From: a virus
Length of the DNA: 64,000 nucleotides
Virus record (IMG/VR): IMGVR_UViG_3300027782_000034
Location: 62,001 to 126,000 of that record
Direction: 5' to 3' (one strand)
A program made the translations under genes and the position numbers. The notes below the pieces were generated by a model. The model was given only the letters and a program-made list of their open reading frames with translations. It was not told the origin of the DNA and searched no databases. Of this stretch, positions 33,865-41,158 are shown in pieces. How positions within the stretch are numbered: position 1 is the stretch's first letter; every line of letters begins with the position of its first letter.

Positions 33865-35013
33865 TTATTTAAACTCAATGTATTTAGAAGGTATCTTTCC
33901 CATAGGTGTAACAACTTGTGCATGTGGCACGTCTGATGCGTAGTACTTACCTTCTGTGTCCTTGAAGTCTTTCCACATATCTTTCGGGTTTTGACCCCTC
34001 GTCAGCAATGCCTTAATCTCGTCCAATGATAGCGTATGATGCCGTTTATTCACAAATTCATTTTGACCTTTTTCATCTAAGGCATCGTAAGTAGTGTCTG
34101 AGAATGGAATCAATTCGCTACCTTCCATCTTTGTAGCGGGGTAGTCCCTCAATAGTTCTCGTAATTTAATTACAGCCCTAGTTGTATCAAACTTCTTGAT
34201 TGGGTGCTTATCGTGGATTTTCCCAGCGTCTATGTCCCCAAAGAAAGCAGAGGGGCCGTTATAAGAGTTTGTCCATGGAGACTTAGCTAATCTTGCATCC
34301 CTTTCTTTGAGCCATCTGTCTGCATCTCCATCTGGTCTAGCTATGTCTAACAAGTGCCTATTTTCGGGCTTTGCTAATTCGTTTCCCGATAACAGTCCAT
34401 GCTTTTTTACATGCTCGATAGAACTACTTGGAATGTAAGAGTATAGGTTCATTGGAGCGGCTGACTTTTCTTTAGCTGCTGCCATGGCTAGGGACTGGAT
34501 ATGCTGCAAAGCTTTGAGCCGAGCAGCAGCAGCTGTAGGAGCCATGTAATTAGTGTTGCTGTTCATGATATCAATGGCTTTGGCTGGTGTATAATAACCC
34601 CTATTAGAAGCATTCCAGACATCTAAGTTCTTGTTACCTCGTCTACCCATAGCGTCCGCTAAAACAAAGTGCGTTCTAGAACCAGCGAAGTTGCGTTTAA
34701 TCTTAGCTCTATGAGCATCACTCCAAGGACTGTCTACGGGATCAATAGGGAGCAACCTAGGATTCTTGGCAGTAATGCCTGTCTCTTCCTTAAGCTCTCT
34801 CAAAGCAGCTACTAAAGGATCCTCACCTTCGTCAATACCACCGCCAGGGAGGGCAAAGGACTTGTCATTGTCCCAAATGCCACCATAGATCTTGCCCTTG
34901 GGGTTTTGAGTGTAGACCTCAACTCTGTCTCGCCATGGTAGCTCTGCCTTGGTTACTGCAGCTTCTTTCTCCAGCCGAGCAAGCATCAATCGCAGTTTAG
35001 GAATGTTAGCCAT
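33865..35013 (-). CDS. Nudix hydrolase fused to a C-terminal domain of unknown function
   Basis: Seen: 382 residues. Residues 29-165 contain the Nudix box (GGGIDEGEDPLVAA at 57-70, then LRELKEETGI to 80; REx2EExGx intact). Residues 187-380 begin LYSYIPSSSIEHVKKHGLLS, a pattern reminiscent of ADP-ribosyltransferase/DarT-type or 2'-phosphotransferase folds (HY or Y...GLLSG). The N-terminus has LEKEAAVTKAELPW and the junction has KEKSAAPMN, both carrying the K-x-A motif. Known: Nudix enzymes hydrolyse NDP-X. Inferred: possibly NAD-related and carried in the virion. AAGG precedes the ATG at 35013. Confidence 0.76.
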   Translation of the reverse strand: MANIPKLRLMLARLEKEAAVTKAELPWRDRVEVYTQNPKGKIYGGIWDNDKSFALPGGGIDEGEDPLVAALRELKEETGITAKNPRLLPIDPVDSPWSDAHRAKIKRNFAGSRTHFVLADAMGRRGNKNLDVWNASNRGYYTPAKAIDIMNSNTNYMAPTAAAARLKALQHIQSLAMAAAKEKSAAPMNLYSYIPSSSIEHVKKHGLLSGNELAKPENRHLLDIARPDGDADRWLKERDARLAKSPWTNSYNGPSAFFGDIDAGKIHDKHPIKKFDTTRAVIKLRELLRDYPATKMEGSELIPFSDTTYDALDEKGQNEFVNKRHHTLSLDEIKALLTRGQNPKDMWKDFKDTEGKYYASDVPHAQVVTPMGKIPSKYIEFK

Positions 35014-35029
35014 GATTAACCTTATTAGT

Positions 35030-35692
35030 TTACAGTCTCTTTAGCACTTCACGCACCAACGGATGGCGAAGCGACTCACCTTCAGTAAAAGTATGCGTGC
35101 ATGCGGTAGGCATAGGGGACAACCGCTGCATTACAGAGAGTATATCACAAGGTGTGTTGTCAGGGTTGTGTGGTCTAACATCTGTTTGCTCGGGATCGCA
35201 GGAGATGAGTACCTTAGAGTTGTTGCCCACCCTAGTCAAAAACATCTTAAGTTGGCTATAGGTTGCGTTTTGGGCCTCATCAAGGAACAAGACAGTGTCC
35301 TCGAAGGTATCGCCCCGCATATAGGCTAAGGGCTGAAACAATACAGCTTCCTCGGGCAGCTTATAGGTCAAGCGTTTGATCAATCTTCGGATAGGATCAA
35401 AGTAAGGAGATATCTTCTCCTCTACAGTGCCTGGTAAGAATCCTAGGGTATCACCCACCTCTACAATGGGCCTAACCACTAAGATTTGTTTCTTCTCACC
35501 AGCTAATAGCTCTTGTAGTGCACAAGCGAGGGCACAATGAGTTTTGCCTGTCCCAGCGGGTCCGGTCAAAAAGATAAGGTCATGAGTCGGGTAATCTTTA
35601 GCAACTTTGATCTGAGTAGGGTTAGCGGGCTTAAAGTGAAACACAGTCTCTTGCAATGATGTAGGTGTATTAGGTTTCTTCTTGCTGGCCAT
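35030..35692 (-). CDS. phoH: PhoH-like ATPase
   Basis: Seen: 220 residues if started at 35692 (MASKKKPNTP), eight bases after AAGGAG; the upstream in-frame TTG at 35710 is less likely. Walker A LTGPAGTGKTHCALACALQE (residues 42-61), Walker B TVLFLDEAQNATYSQLKMFL, then LISCDPEQTD. Known: this is the PhoH family, common in phages, often annotated phosphate-starvation inducible, with a helicase or RNA-related ATPase activity. The leader GACAAGGAGTC resembles a GGA-loop hairpin. Its role in the phage cycle is not defined. Confidence 0.88.
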   Translation of the reverse strand: MASKKKPNTPTSLQETVFHFKPANPTQIKVAKDYPTHDLIFLTGPAGTGKTHCALACALQELLAGEKKQILVVRPIVEVGDTLGFLPGTVEEKISPYFDPIRRLIKRLTYKLPEEAVLFQPLAYMRGDTFEDTVLFLDEAQNATYSQLKMFLTRVGNNSKVLISCDPEQTDVRPHNPDNTPCDILSVMQRLSPMPTACTHTFTEGESLRHPLVREVLKRL

Positions 35693-36149
35693 GGTAAGAC
35701 TCCTTGTCAAAGGTGAATTGTTTCCAAGGTCGGTATATTCGGTTTAAGTAATGAAAGCAGAGATAATCGTCACTAGATTGCGTACACACAGGGCGGTACA
35801 GCAACACTTCAGTCTTTGGCAATTGTATTAGTATGCAGTGCTCATGCCCCAGCATGCTGAACTTCTTAACCCAGTGACATAACGACTTTCTTTGCCCAGC
35901 TACTAGGTTCAAAGATAAGCAGTTAAATTCCGGATTTAAGTCACAGTGCCAACCATTACACACTAGGTCAGATAGCCCCTTAGAGCTCATGTCTTGAAGT
36001 GTAGCCTTCTGCCTACAGCGACTTATCTGCATTGCGACAGGCCATGCTGTCAGATGCGGTGCTGAAGCAATATCGGGGAGGGCTTTGGCTGTTTTCATAG
36101 TGCGTCTCATAAGATATGAGTCTACCCAAGACATGCCTAAATAGTACAC
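35670..36149 (-). CDS. Hypothetical protein, about 159 aa
   Basis: Not recognised. A cysteine/histidine-containing protein with SRCRQKATLQDMSSKGLSDL in the middle and a C-terminal YHGQQEET. No start has a clear ribosome binding site; 36149 (GTG) is the earliest, with ATG alternatives downstream. The end overlaps the phoH ribosome-binding region by 23 bases. Palindrome copy 7 lies inside and encodes DLNPEFN, in a different frame relative to the other coding copies. Possibly real, but weakly supported. Confidence 0.42.
   Translation of the reverse strand: MYYLGMSWVDSYLMRRTMKTAKALPDIASAPHLTAWPVAMQISRCRQKATLQDMSSKGLSDLVCNGWHCDLNPEFNCLSLNLVAGQRKSLCHWVKKFSMLGHEHCILIQLPKTEVLLYRPVCTQSSDDYLCFHYLNRIYRPWKQFTFDKESYHGQQEET
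35923..35940. repeat. Dispersed palindrome copy 7
   Basis: TTAAATTCCGGATTTAAG, coding for DLNPEFN. The reading frame is different from the NSG/KSG copies. Confidence 0.66.
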
Positions 36150-36185
36150 AGCAGCATTGCAAATATGATCAAAGTTATTGATATT

Positions 36186-36245
36186 ATCGCCAGCCTATAA
36201 TATAGACTGGCGATGCTTCCATATCTCAGCCTAGCAGAGATATGG
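36186..36245. other. Two adjacent perfect hairpins between the cytochrome gene and the 35670 gene
   Basis: ATCGCCAG (36186-36193) pairs with CTGGCGAT (36207-36214), 8 bp with a 13-base loop containing TATAAT. CCATATCTC (36219-36227) pairs with GAGATATGG (36237-36245), 9 bp with a 9-base loop. On the plus strand the second is followed by ATTTTTT. On the minus strand both lie downstream of the cytochrome stop, so they could form terminator or mRNA-protecting structures. Confidence 0.55.
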
Positions 36246-36247
36246 AG

Positions 36248-36940
36248 CTATTTTTTAGGTATCAGACTGACTGGGGTTAAGGAGAACACGGTATCACCAC
36301 CACGGATCCTAATCCCATAGCCATCTTGGCTACCAGTCTTACCATGACAGGACATACACGACTGCCCAGCCCCAGTGAAACCATTAGGGGCACAGTCAGC
36401 GTCAGTGAATACCACTTTAGATGTCCATTCATCTTCGCTCACCTTCTCACGCTTACGCACCTCAAAGGTTTGTTTTTTGTGCGTTAGCATGTCAATGAAG
36501 ATAGAACCTTTGGGCCAGCCCCACTTGTGCATGGGTAATGCCCTTCTTGCTCCTGCATCCACATTCTCAATGTAGAGGTTTACTTCCGCATCTTTGGGGA
36601 AGGATACTCCCACATAGGATACAAAGTCGGCTAGATCGTCTGTACCACCCGAGGTTGCCCAAGGAAACTTGCGGTTGGGGTTAGTTTCCCTTGCAATGCT
36701 GTCGTCTTGGCTGGTAGGCACCCATACATGGTGATCCAGTCCATTGGTGATAGTGAGTCGCTGGCTGTAGTTAGATCGGTTGTAGAAGTGCAGCCTATCG
36801 GGGAATGCTAATCCCTTGGGCCACATCTTATGGATCCTTTGTTGTTCCGCTAAAGGTAAGTATTGATCTTGGCCTGCATTGGGGAAAGAAACTGCTCCCT
36901 GTAGGGGCAGTGCAATTAAAACAAAAACGCAATTAAACAT
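36248..36940 (-). CDS. Secreted c-type cytochrome, cytochrome P460-like
   Basis: Seen: 230 residues. The start is placed at 36940 (MFNCVFVLIALPLQG), seven bases after AAGGA. A hydrophobic signal-peptide-like stretch covers residues 1-17, the rest is soluble, and the heme-binding CMSCH lies at about residues 195-199, with WGWPKGSIFIDMLTHKKQ upstream. Known: cytochrome P460 family proteins combine a WPxGT-like segment with a C-terminal CxxCH that attaches heme c. Inferred: exported to the periplasm, where host machinery would attach heme. A single heme site and no other cofactor are visible. It stands alone, between the 36970 gene and the paired hairpins. Confidence 0.75.
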   Translation of the reverse strand: MFNCVFVLIALPLQGAVSFPNAGQDQYLPLAEQQRIHKMWPKGLAFPDRLHFYNRSNYSQRLTITNGLDHHVWVPTSQDDSIARETNPNRKFPWATSGGTDDLADFVSYVGVSFPKDAEVNLYIENVDAGARRALPMHKWGWPKGSIFIDMLTHKKQTFEVRKREKVSEDEWTSKVVFTDADCAPNGFTGAGQSCMSCHGKTGSQDGYGIRIRGGDTVFSLTPVSLIPKK

Positions 36941-36969
36941 GAGAATTCCTTTCAAGAGAGTTTATAACA

Positions 36970-37320
36970 TCAACTAATGTCTTTTCTAAAGCCTTTGGTT
37001 ATTGGTTCCACCTCTCGATCTATCCATAGGACATGCACAGTAACACTACGAAGATTGGGCCATTCCAGCTTCTCGAAGACAAAGCCTTCCTTGCGAAGCT
37101 TTTCCATATCTTCCTCTATAGCTTCCATTGCTCCAACCGAGCATTCCTTGGAAGTGTTTCGTCTAGCGAATCGGGCAGCAAGCTCTTGGCTCGCAAATGT
37201 AGGGACAATTGCTTGATCTTCCTTCTGGTACACCAGCAGAGGACATACACGATTGTTGCGAAGTTCATTTAGAAATTCAGATTTGTTTAATTCACCACCA
37301 TCCGATAGTGCGAACCACAT
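36970..37320 (-). CDS. Hypothetical protein, 116 aa
   Basis: Not recognised. A mixed, charged sequence with NRVCPLLVYQKEDQAIVPTF near residue 23 and a helical charged middle (AMEAIEEDMEKLRKEGF). AAGGA precedes the ATG at 37320 by eight bases. Palindrome copy 8 ends 17 bases before the ATG, so this gene is a good candidate for regulation by whatever reads that element. Confidence 0.62.
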   Translation of the reverse strand: MWFALSDGGELNKSEFLNELRNNRVCPLLVYQKEDQAIVPTFASQELAARFARRNTSKECSVGAMEAIEEDMEKLRKEGFVFEKLEWPNLRSVTVHVLWIDREVEPITKGFRKDIS

Positions 37321-37337
37321 ACATGCATCCTTGCAAG

Positions 37338-37355
37338 TTAAAATCCGGATTTGAA
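37338..37355. repeat. Dispersed palindrome copy 8
   Basis: TTAAAATCCGGATTTGAA in the gap between the ACP gene and the 36970 gene; ends 17 bases before the ATG at 37320. Confidence 0.72.
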
Positions 37356-37366
37356 ACTAAATTCCA

Positions 37367-37636
37367 TCACTTGATGAAAACTGGCTTGTCAGGCATGCCT
37401 TGTTTATGGACTTGTTGCTCTAGCTGGTGTGCTAGATCTCCCAAGGTCTGGTGCATGCCGTTGTCTACTAAGTCCTTGTCTATGCCCCAGCGATCTTCAA
37501 TCACGAACCATAGCTCCATAGAGCTAAGACTGTCTATTCCTAGGGAATGAAAGGTGTCAGTGGATCGAATGCGATCCGCTTCGATCTCCAAATGGTCCGC
37601 CACAATGTCCACTAAATTGCCGTATAAGTTAGCCAT
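37367..37636 (-). CDS. Acyl carrier protein-like
   Basis: Carries acyl or aminoacyl groups on a phosphopantetheine arm. Seen: 89 residues, acidic, with HSLGIDSLSSMELWFVIEDR; Ser36 of the DSL motif is the attachment residue. Known: ACPs of fatty-acid, polyketide and lipid-A-type pathways share this D-S-L motif. The tail is slightly longer than typical (about 77-80 aa). No synthase, transferase or phosphopantetheinyl transferase is in the window, so host enzymes must activate it. Inferred: a rerouted acyl carrier for envelope or glycan acylation. AAGGA before the ATG. Confidence 0.9.
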   Translation of the reverse strand: MANLYGNLVDIVADHLEIEADRIRSTDTFHSLGIDSLSSMELWFVIEDRWGIDKDLVDNGMHQTLGDLAHQLEQQVHKQGMPDKPVFIK

Positions 37637-37703
37637 TATCTAATCCTTTCTGCAGTATGCTCTGAAATCTATCACAATATGGGCCTGTTTAGCGGTATTC
37701 TAG

Positions 37704-38243
37704 TTAGTCATTGGGAAATTTGTTGTTATACAAGGGTAACTTTTCATTTACTTGTTGTAACTTTTTCTTTCTCCACTCTAAGATCCAGTTCTCATTAGCA
37801 TCATCAGTGCTACTAGCAATTACAAGTAATTCATTTAGTCTTTTCTTTCGCGTTGCCACATTGTTAACTGTATAGGTTTCATATCTGCTGTTATCAAGAA
37901 ATAAACTTGAAGTTATTTGTACATTAACATCGTCTACAACTTGGTCCTTTATAAAAAAGTCTACTGTTGTATTTTCTTTGTATCTTCCAAAATATGATAC
38001 ATGTTTGTAAGTTGTTACTGTTTTCTTTTTAAGAGAAAAACCATTTAAGTTTATTTCGTTGTTTAACTCAGATAGATTAAAACTTTTAAGAAAAACAAAT
38101 TTATCAGTAATGAAATCAAAATCATGTACAGTTGCATAGTCTATGTAAAGGTAATCTAATAAGCTTCCGCAAATAACTACATCGTTATTAAACATACATA
38201 TAATCTCATCTAATACTTTGCCGTCAAATGGCCTAATTTTCAT
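37704..38243 (-). CDS. Nucleotidyltransferase-like protein (tentative), 179 aa
   Basis: Seen: NDVVICGSLLDYLYIDYATV then HDFDFITDKF near residue 25-45 resembles the GS...DxD(x) catalytic element of the minimal nucleotidyltransferase fold. The rest is lysine/asparagine-rich and AT-rich. Known: NTases transfer NMP; the second acid (DFDF) and a third acid are needed. Inferred: possible, not certain. Two candidate ATGs exist; 38243 has AGGA at a good distance, 38249 lies closer to it. It sits between the ACP and the methyltransferase pair. Confidence 0.48.
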   Translation of the reverse strand: MKIRPFDGKVLDEIICMFNNDVVICGSLLDYLYIDYATVHDFDFITDKFVFLKSFNLSELNNEINLNGFSLKKKTVTTYKHVSYFGRYKENTTVDFFIKDQVVDDVNVQITSSLFLDNSRYETYTVNNVATRKKRLNELLVIASSTDDANENWILEWRKKKLQQVNEKLPLYNNKFPND

Positions 38244-38298
38244 ATTCATTTTTCCTAAGGCATTGGCCAAATAAGGGTGTTCGATATCGCACTTTCTG

Positions 38299-38868
38299 TC
38301 AAGTGCCTTTTCTAACTAACCAGCTAGTATCATTGAAAACAACATCTGGTGCTCCATAGATCTCATCTACAGCCTTATCCACATAACCTACCCAACCACC
38401 CCCATAATCATGCCCAGTGACAAACCCACCTCGGTTCACCACAACCCTATAATTCAATATGTCTCGTTTCACTTGTTCATACTGGTGCATGCCATCTATA
38501 TACACTACATCAAAGCAGTGCACTACCGGCTGATCTGCTATATCCTTAATAGCCTCGTCAGATGTTTTAATTATTAGTGTGTAGTTGGTGTACTTGCTCA
38601 TCCTTGCGCAAAATGCTTCATAGACTGTAGACATGGGAGAAAAGTAACAAACATAGTCTTGTGGGTCATAACTACCCTTATACGGATCAATAGTAGTTAC
38701 ATGTTTAAAGTGCTGACAAAAGATGGCTGTTGATTCCCCAGTATAAGCACCTATCTCTAACAGTCTCATGTTTTTAGTCGGAGATCTTCTGTTGATATAA
38801 GCTATCATATCTAGCAAACCTTGCTCTAACTCTTCACCTCTCATTTGAAAGATTTGAGATGTGCTCAT
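38299..38868 (-). CDS. SAM-dependent methyltransferase-like protein, second of a tandem pair
   Basis: Seen: 189 residues. MRLLEIGAYTGESTAIFCQH is the SAM-binding motif I, FDVVYIDGMHQYEQVKRDIL the acidic motif, and GGFVTGHDYGGGWVGYVDKA the C-terminal signature, characteristic of Methyltransf_24-type enzymes. It is clearly paralogous to the 38873 gene: the same motif order and wording. Known: methyl transfer to small molecules or sugars. Inferred: it arose by tandem duplication. The gene begins four bases from the previous stop. Confidence 0.82.
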   Translation of the reverse strand: MSTSQIFQMRGEELEQGLLDMIAYINRRSPTKNMRLLEIGAYTGESTAIFCQHFKHVTTIDPYKGSYDPQDYVCYFSPMSTVYEAFCARMSKYTNYTLIIKTSDEAIKDIADQPVVHCFDVVYIDGMHQYEQVKRDILNYRVVVNRGGFVTGHDYGGGWVGYVDKAVDEIYGAPDVVFNDTSWLVRKGT

Positions 38869-38872
38869 ACTA

Positions 38873-39436
38873 TTATACCTTTTCAGTTTTTCTTACTAAC
38901 CAGCTTGAGTCTCTAAATCTTACTTCAGGTTTGTTAAAGTTTTCAGATACAGCTTGGACAACACCAGTCCAGCGTTTGTTATAATCATGACCAGTTATAA
39001 ACCCGCCTACTTTTACAATTTTGCTGTAATTAATAATATCATTGTTTGCTTGCTCATACTGATGCGCACCATCTATGTAAATAACATCAAATTGCTGATC
39101 AGCTAGCTCAAGAATAGCTTCATCAGATTTTTTTTGTATTAGCCTATAGTTATCGTATTTTTGCATATTTTGACAAAATACTTCATACACCCTAGACATG
39201 GGAACTATATAACTAATTTTATTGCTGGGGTCATATCCATTAAGATAAGGATCAATTGTGATTACGCTTTTAAAATTCTCACAAAAGACAGATGTAGATT
39301 CCCCTGCATAAGCTCCTATCTCTACTAATGTCATTTCCTTAGTTGGAGCTATTTTGTTGATATAATCTATTAGTTCTTTAAGTCCTAAACCCTTCCTACC
39401 TCGTCTCAACCTAGGCAATTTCTGTGCAGAGTCCAT
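38873..39436 (-). CDS. SAM-dependent methyltransferase-like protein, first of a tandem pair
   Basis: Seen: 187 residues with TLVEIGAYAGESTSVFCENF (motif I), FDVIYIDGAHQYEQANNDII and GGFITGHDYNKRWTG, the same layout as the 38299 gene. Known: Methyltransf_24-type SAM enzymes. A divergent copy with a lysine-rich N-terminus (RLRRGRKGLGLKELIDYINK). Inferred: recent-to-moderate duplication followed by divergence. GAGG lies seven bases before the ATG at 39436. The hairpin at 39466-39502 precedes it and may be the terminator of the tubulin unit. Confidence 0.82.
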   Translation of the reverse strand: MDSAQKLPRLRRGRKGLGLKELIDYINKIAPTKEMTLVEIGAYAGESTSVFCENFKSVITIDPYLNGYDPSNKISYIVPMSRVYEVFCQNMQKYDNYRLIQKKSDEAILELADQQFDVIYIDGAHQYEQANNDIINYSKIVKVGGFITGHDYNKRWTGVVQAVSENFNKPEVRFRDSSWLVRKTEKV

Positions 39437-39465
39437 TTTATACCTCTTTTTCTATACATGGTAAC

Positions 39466-39502
39466 GAAACAAAATAGCGGGTTGAATTCGTTCAATCCCG
39501 CT
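39466..39502 (-). terminator. Candidate terminator after the tubulin-like operon
   Basis: On the minus strand an 11-bp stem (AGCGGG, bulged A, TTGAA paired with TTCAA and CCCGCT; CGAA loop) is followed by ATTTTGTTTCG. It lies right after the stop of the 39520 gene, which is the last gene of the tubulin-like unit. Confidence 0.65.
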
Positions 39503-39519
39503 GCTAATAAGGCAAAACA

Positions 39520-39825
39520 CTAACTATTAAAGATTGCAATCGATGAATCTTGGCTCGCCATCTTACCAGCTACAGCCCCATCTACAGAGGCACTAGGACT
39601 GATTTGAAGACGCTGCCCATTGTTTAATTGTACCCCATAGTTGTTATCTACAGCAAATACTTCGCTAGGGCGATATTTGGCTAGATAGCTCTTTGCCCAG
39701 CTAACAAAAGCATCTGAAGAATCTTGAACACCTTCGGGAATCTTGATTTCTTTACGATATGCCGTAGTCAAGAAAGCAATCAAATCGGGAAGCTCTCCAG
39801 ATTTTCCGTTTATAACACTATTCAT
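39520..39825 (-). CDS. Hypothetical protein, 101 aa, partner candidate of the tubulin-like gene
   Basis: Not recognised. A small soluble protein with SGELPDLIAFLTTAYRKEI (residues 9-27) and a beta-like middle (FAVDNNYGVQLNNGQRLQIS). AAAGGA before the ATG at 39825. It begins 12 bases after the tubulin-like stop and is followed by a terminator-like hairpin, so the two genes probably form one transcription unit. Small genes next to phage/plasmid tubulins can be DNA-binding adaptors (TubR-like), but no helix-turn-helix is evident here. Confidence 0.62.
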   Translation of the reverse strand: MNSVINGKSGELPDLIAFLTTAYRKEIKIPEGVQDSSDAFVSWAKSYLAKYRPSEVFAVDNNYGVQLNNGQRLQISPSASVDGAVAGKMASQDSSIAIFNS

Positions 39826-39837
39826 ATCAATCCTTTC

Positions 39838-41133
39838 CTAATCATTCACACCGAGGAACTGAGCTAACCCACTGGTCAGCTGACTTTTGGAAATATTAGC
39901 TTCTTTTGCCAACTTTGCCAAGGTAGGCAAGGGTGGCTTAAGATCACTAATCATAGCATAAGCTTGTAACCCAGGCGACGAGCCAATGTACACACCCCTA
40001 TGCACCACACTAGTACCACCCTTCAATGTACGATTCATTTGCGTGAACCCTGCATCAAAGTACTCTAAACCGAGGCTGTCCAAGTGATGCTGATCACCTA
40101 CGAACAGACAAGCACCCTTGGTGCCTTGCTTTAAATCCACCTCAGCTAACACATTGTTAGTGAGCTGATCCCTAATCGCTGCAGAGATGTCTGCAGGGCT
40201 AGTGATGTTTTGTAAGCTGGCTGCACCCATCACACAGATACCATGATCCAGTAACTGAGCTAGCTCACTGCGATCAAAGGTGATTAAAGGGCTATGTACC
40301 GCAGCCAATTGATTAAACAAATGGAATAGCTGACTGACTGTGCTATTAGCCACATTGTACAGCTGTGCCATGCCTGGGCGATACAGTTGGTTAATGCGTG
40401 CATTGTCAATCAAGATTAATGGGCTTACTTTGAGCTCCATTAATCTTTGGAAGGATGTAACTGCATTGCGACATACTTGCTGACCTTCCGTAAAAGCCGG
40501 AATTGAAGCTATCACTCCAACTCGGGGTGGCTTGCCTTTTGACTCTAAGTACTCTCTAGCCACTTGTACCAGCTTACCGCTAGTACCAGAGCCAGTACCA
40601 CCACCTAGGCCAACACAGATTAAGCCATAGTCCACATCGTTGCCCCATGAACGTTGCAACAGATCCCAGATTTCCTCTTCGTGCCCATTTATGGCTTGTT
40701 CAGCAAACCTTGCATCTTTTGCAGCCCCACCCAATTGCAGCGTGTGTCGCTGAATCTCATCGGGTAAACCTTGGAAGTCGCTTTCTGCGGTATTGAATAA
40801 GGCCACTCGTCTATAGCCTAAGGACCAGAAGCTGGAGGCTAAGCGAGCACCGCCCTGCCCAGACCCCAGAAATGCCATGTTAAATGCGACATCATAAGGA
40901 AAGGCATCGTTTACCACTACTTGGGTTGCTGCTTGCTTATGGGCAGCAGGATTCAATGCTGCAGCGATGTTACCTATGTGCACAACACCGGGGGCTGCAA
41001 CTGGGGGTGCGATTGAAGGTGTGACAATAGGGGCAACCGGGGGAGCAACTGGAGGAGTGGCAATTGGCACACCCGATGCCTTGCTCAACGATGCCTTCAT
41101 TTGCTGTTCAATCGACCCATCTGAATTACTCAT
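39838..41133 (-). CDS. FtsZ/tubulin-family GTPase
   Basis: A filament-forming GTPase candidate. Seen: 431 residues. FNMAFLGSGQGGARLASSFW (near residue 79) and ALFNTAESDFQGL match the tubulin/FtsZ G1/NTxxxDL region. ICVGLGGGTGSGTSGKLVQV (near residue 172) contains the tubulin signature GGGTGSG, and FDRSELAQLLDHG near residue 285 resembles the T7 synergy loop with D/E. Known: PhuZ of jumbo phages centres DNA in the cell, and TubZ moves plasmids; this sequence has a longer proline/alanine-rich N-tail and resembles FtsZ/CetZ more. ACAAGGAT ribosome site before the ATG. Function in the phage is inferred. Confidence 0.82.
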   Translation of the reverse strand: MSNSDGSIEQQMKASLSKASGVPIATPPVAPPVAPIVTPSIAPPVAAPGVVHIGNIAAALNPAAHKQAATQVVVNDAFPYDVAFNMAFLGSGQGGARLASSFWSLGYRRVALFNTAESDFQGLPDEIQRHTLQLGGAAKDARFAEQAINGHEEEIWDLLQRSWGNDVDYGLICVGLGGGTGSGTSGKLVQVAREYLESKGKPPRVGVIASIPAFTEGQQVCRNAVTSFQRLMELKVSPLILIDNARINQLYRPGMAQLYNVANSTVSQLFHLFNQLAAVHSPLITFDRSELAQLLDHGICVMGAASLQNITSPADISAAIRDQLTNNVLAEVDLKQGTKGACLFVGDQHHLDSLGLEYFDAGFTQMNRTLKGGTSVVHRGVYIGSSPGLQAYAMISDLKPPLPTLAKLAKEANISKSQLTSGLAQFLGVND

Positions 41134-41158
41134 TGCGTTTATCCTTGTTTTAAAAACA

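Noticed and set aside
39520-39825. TubR-like DNA-binding partner
   Set aside because: Position fits, but no helix-turn-helix is visible, so the call stays hypothetical.
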